In this document: positions 62,701-64,000 of the stretch, in pieces
Layout: the number at the start of each line of letters is the position of its first letter
How positions within the stretch are numbered: the stretch's first letter is position 1
Assembly (NCBI GenBank): GCA_038503075.1
Contig: JBCAML010000005.1
Coordinates: 1,240,001-1,304,000, forward strand
Direction: 5' to 3'
Origin: Gyromitra esculenta
Lineage: Eukaryota; Ascomycota; Pezizomycetes; Pezizales; Discinaceae
Length of the DNA stretch: 64,000 bases
Made by a program: the position numbers and the translations under genes
The notes under the pieces: model-generated
Databases searched by the model: none
The model's input: the letters and a program-made list of their open reading frames with translations, nothing else
Told to the model about the DNA's origin: nothing

Positions 62701-62970
62701 GATTTCCAAGCAAGGGTGGTAGTTTTATTGGGGGATTTGGCATACCAAAGCGATATGGATATGAGGTTGCTAGGCGTTCTCTTGAGTTTCAACGAGTATG
62801 CTCCAATCTGAAATACTTGATGTTTGAGAAAGTTTGCGGCTAACGAACGAAGGTATTACCCGGTCGTTAATAAACGGACCAGAGGGAGGGAAAAGAAGGG
62901 AACACCTAGAACGCAAGGTGGGTCGAGAGGGAAGGACGATTCTGGAGCTGGGGATGAAACCCAAGCGTAA
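59800..62970 (+). CDS. Gamma-tubulin complex component 3 (GCP3/Spc98/Alp6)
   Basis: Core subunit of the gamma-tubulin complex that nucleates microtubules at spindle pole bodies. Exons 59800-59945, 60026-60087, 60164-60553, 60611-61090, 61162-62180, 62245-62795 and 62853-62970 join in frame to 921 residues, a normal length. Conserved blocks: RDHKSPDPALRFSNLSTKLL with LLNQRVLSQKWAILYLLHEL (N-terminal), the short GLSSTSLPF stretch, LPLPLVSLLHTLAEPSLLY (GRIP1 start), HGDPFVHAFAERLLSNVTRP and FYDMLRHWIYDGELTDPYLEFFV (GRIP1 hallmark), KKFLLLGQGDFIALLMEGL (GRIP2), and VFNFLWRVKRVEFAL. The last exon replaces a premature stop and restores FNEYYPVVNKR; its intron has a clear GCTAACG branch site. Confidence 0.95.
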
Positions 62971-63738
62971 TATTGCTTTCTATGTCTAGACTTTTATTGT
63001 TGTAGGATTGGGGCGAAGGCGCAGCATGGTTTAAGAGCAAATGAGATACGATAATGGAACAACTAAGGGTCTTTACTTGCGAGTAAGTGTCCATGCTAGG
63101 AGCTTTCTCCAATGTGAGTCACCGCTGAGGTTGGAAATTTAGAAATAAGTTTGTTCCGGGTTCTTCCTGTGGCCCGATGCTACTTGCGTCAAGAAAGTAT
63201 GGGTTTGCCGAGGTCCAAGCATCGGATCAATGTCAACGGGCGGGTAACTCATGACGTCGCACACATTCCATCAGTCCTTCCGATAGCCCCATACAGTAGC
63301 CGAAGACAAAGGCGACTGCGTTCCTAATTCTTGGAGATTTTCACATGTCCCAGCTTCGATCGAACCAATCGACACCCTGCACCCCACGTTTTTTTGTCTG
63401 TCTAAGCAATACTACATGTACTGCTATGCCTTCCGTCCGAAGCAGGAAAGAACCAAGGCTCACAAGCCTGGGATAACTTTGACTTTTCAAACATGCCTAA
63501 CCTTAGATGTCTCTTATCAACAAACTCCAATTTTTTGACGTACGCGTTTAGCCCCCGGCTTTCACAAGCTCTAGCCCGCTGGGCCGAGAGCTCCCGAGGG
63601 GATGAACGGTTTTCGTGACTCTTTCAGAATTCTTTTATGTACCTCTTAGTTTATTCATCCCTCTTTTTTCTGCTTCCCTTTCTTCTTCATTTTCTTCAAT
63701 AGATTATAGTCGTTTTTCTTCCCTTTCTATCCATTATC
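62971..63738. other. GCP3 3' region and isocitrate lyase promoter
   Basis: No further gene seen. TACATGTA lies at 63413-63420, about 320 bp upstream of the isocitrate lyase ATG. A pyrimidine-rich tract (63650-63735, TTTCTTCTTC-like) immediately precedes the start codon, as is common in highly expressed fungal genes. Confidence 0.5.
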
Positions 63739-64000
63739 ATGTCCACCCAAGCCGCCCTAGAAGCCGAGCAAAAGGCTTTCGAGGCCGAAGTCGCAGCTGT
63801 GAAGCAATGGTGGTCCCAGCCCCGTTGGCGTTATACAAAAAGGCCTTTCACGGCCGAGCAGATTGTATCCAAGAGGGGAAATTTACCCATCAGCTATCCA
63901 AGCAACGACCAAAGCAAGAAAGTCTGGAAAATCCTCGAGAGGAGGTTTTCAGGCAAGGAGGCAAGCTTCACTTATGGATGTCTTGATCCTGTCATGGTCA
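63739..64000 (+). CDS. Isocitrate lyase, 5' part (runs off window)
   Basis: Glyoxylate-cycle enzyme cleaving isocitrate to succinate and glyoxylate; needed for growth on acetate and fatty acids. 87 codons are present, without an intron so far. The start ATG (63739) opens MSTQAALEAEQKAFEAEV, followed by the hallmark KQWWSQPRWRYTKRPFTAEQ and IVSKRGNLPISYPS, then KEASFTYGCLDPVMV at the window edge. The catalytic KKCGH region lies beyond the window. I would call it icl1/acu-3 by family; glyoxysomal targeting cannot be assessed without the C-terminus. Confidence 0.95.
   Translation, partial: MSTQAALEAEQKAFEAEVAAVKQWWSQPRWRYTKRPFTAEQIVSKRGNLPISYPSNDQSKKVWKILERRFSGKEASFTYGCLDPVMV

Noticed and set aside
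1..64000. CRISPR arrays, operons, prophage or bacterial-type defence systems
   Set aside because: The DNA is eukaryotic with spliced genes; no direct-repeat/spacer array was seen.

Overview
The window is nuclear DNA from a filamentous ascomycete (Pezizomycotina). The evidence is intron-rich genes with short GT..AG introns (about 45-110 nt, often with a TACTAAT- or GCTAAC-like branch site), a C2H2 plus fungal-specific transcription factor, an Inn1/Fic1-type C2 protein, neutral trehalase, Get3 and isocitrate lyase. Gene density is low and many intergenic stretches exceed 2 kb. The order is not certain from sequence alone; an early-diverging class such as Pezizomycetes or Orbiliomycetes is a guess.

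Layout. 1-2790 gene-poor; 2791-5936 transcription factor (+); 10479-11538 TPMT-family methyltransferase (+); 13996-15242 GET3 (+); 15982-18162 unrecognised two-finger protein (+) with an in-frame duplication; 20582-22635 Qdr3-like MFS transporter (+); 23040-23171 a tiny ORF resembling the histone H3 tail, downstream of a consensus intron; 23.6-30.3 kb holds three intact tRNA-Ser(AGA) genes and one decayed copy, interleaved with an SDR reductase (+), HIU hydrolase (+), OTU deubiquitinase (-) and an F-box-like Cys-rich protein (+); 31888-33973 F-box protein (-); 36705-39721 C2-domain cytokinesis protein (-); 42900-46607 SF1B helicase of the MOV10/SDE3 type (-); 49198-52236 neutral trehalase (-); 56137-56867 truncated hAT-derived ORF (-); 59800-62970 gamma-tubulin complex component GCP3 (+); 63739-end the 5' part of isocitrate lyase (+). 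For most genes I worked out splice sites that give an intact frame. Exceptions are noted in the entries.

The genes are unrelated housekeeping and regulatory functions (protein targeting, urate degradation, deubiquitination, septation, trehalose mobilisation, spindle nucleation, glyoxylate cycle). I see no biosynthetic cluster, operon-like system or CRISPR array. The less ordinary content is intergenic: five different short inverted-repeat elements, each bounded by TA dinucleotides (Tc1/mariner/pogo-type MITEs); 18 copies of the palindrome TACATGTA outside exons; a three-copy promoter-like module at 35.1-35.8 kb; and the H3-tail-like ORF.
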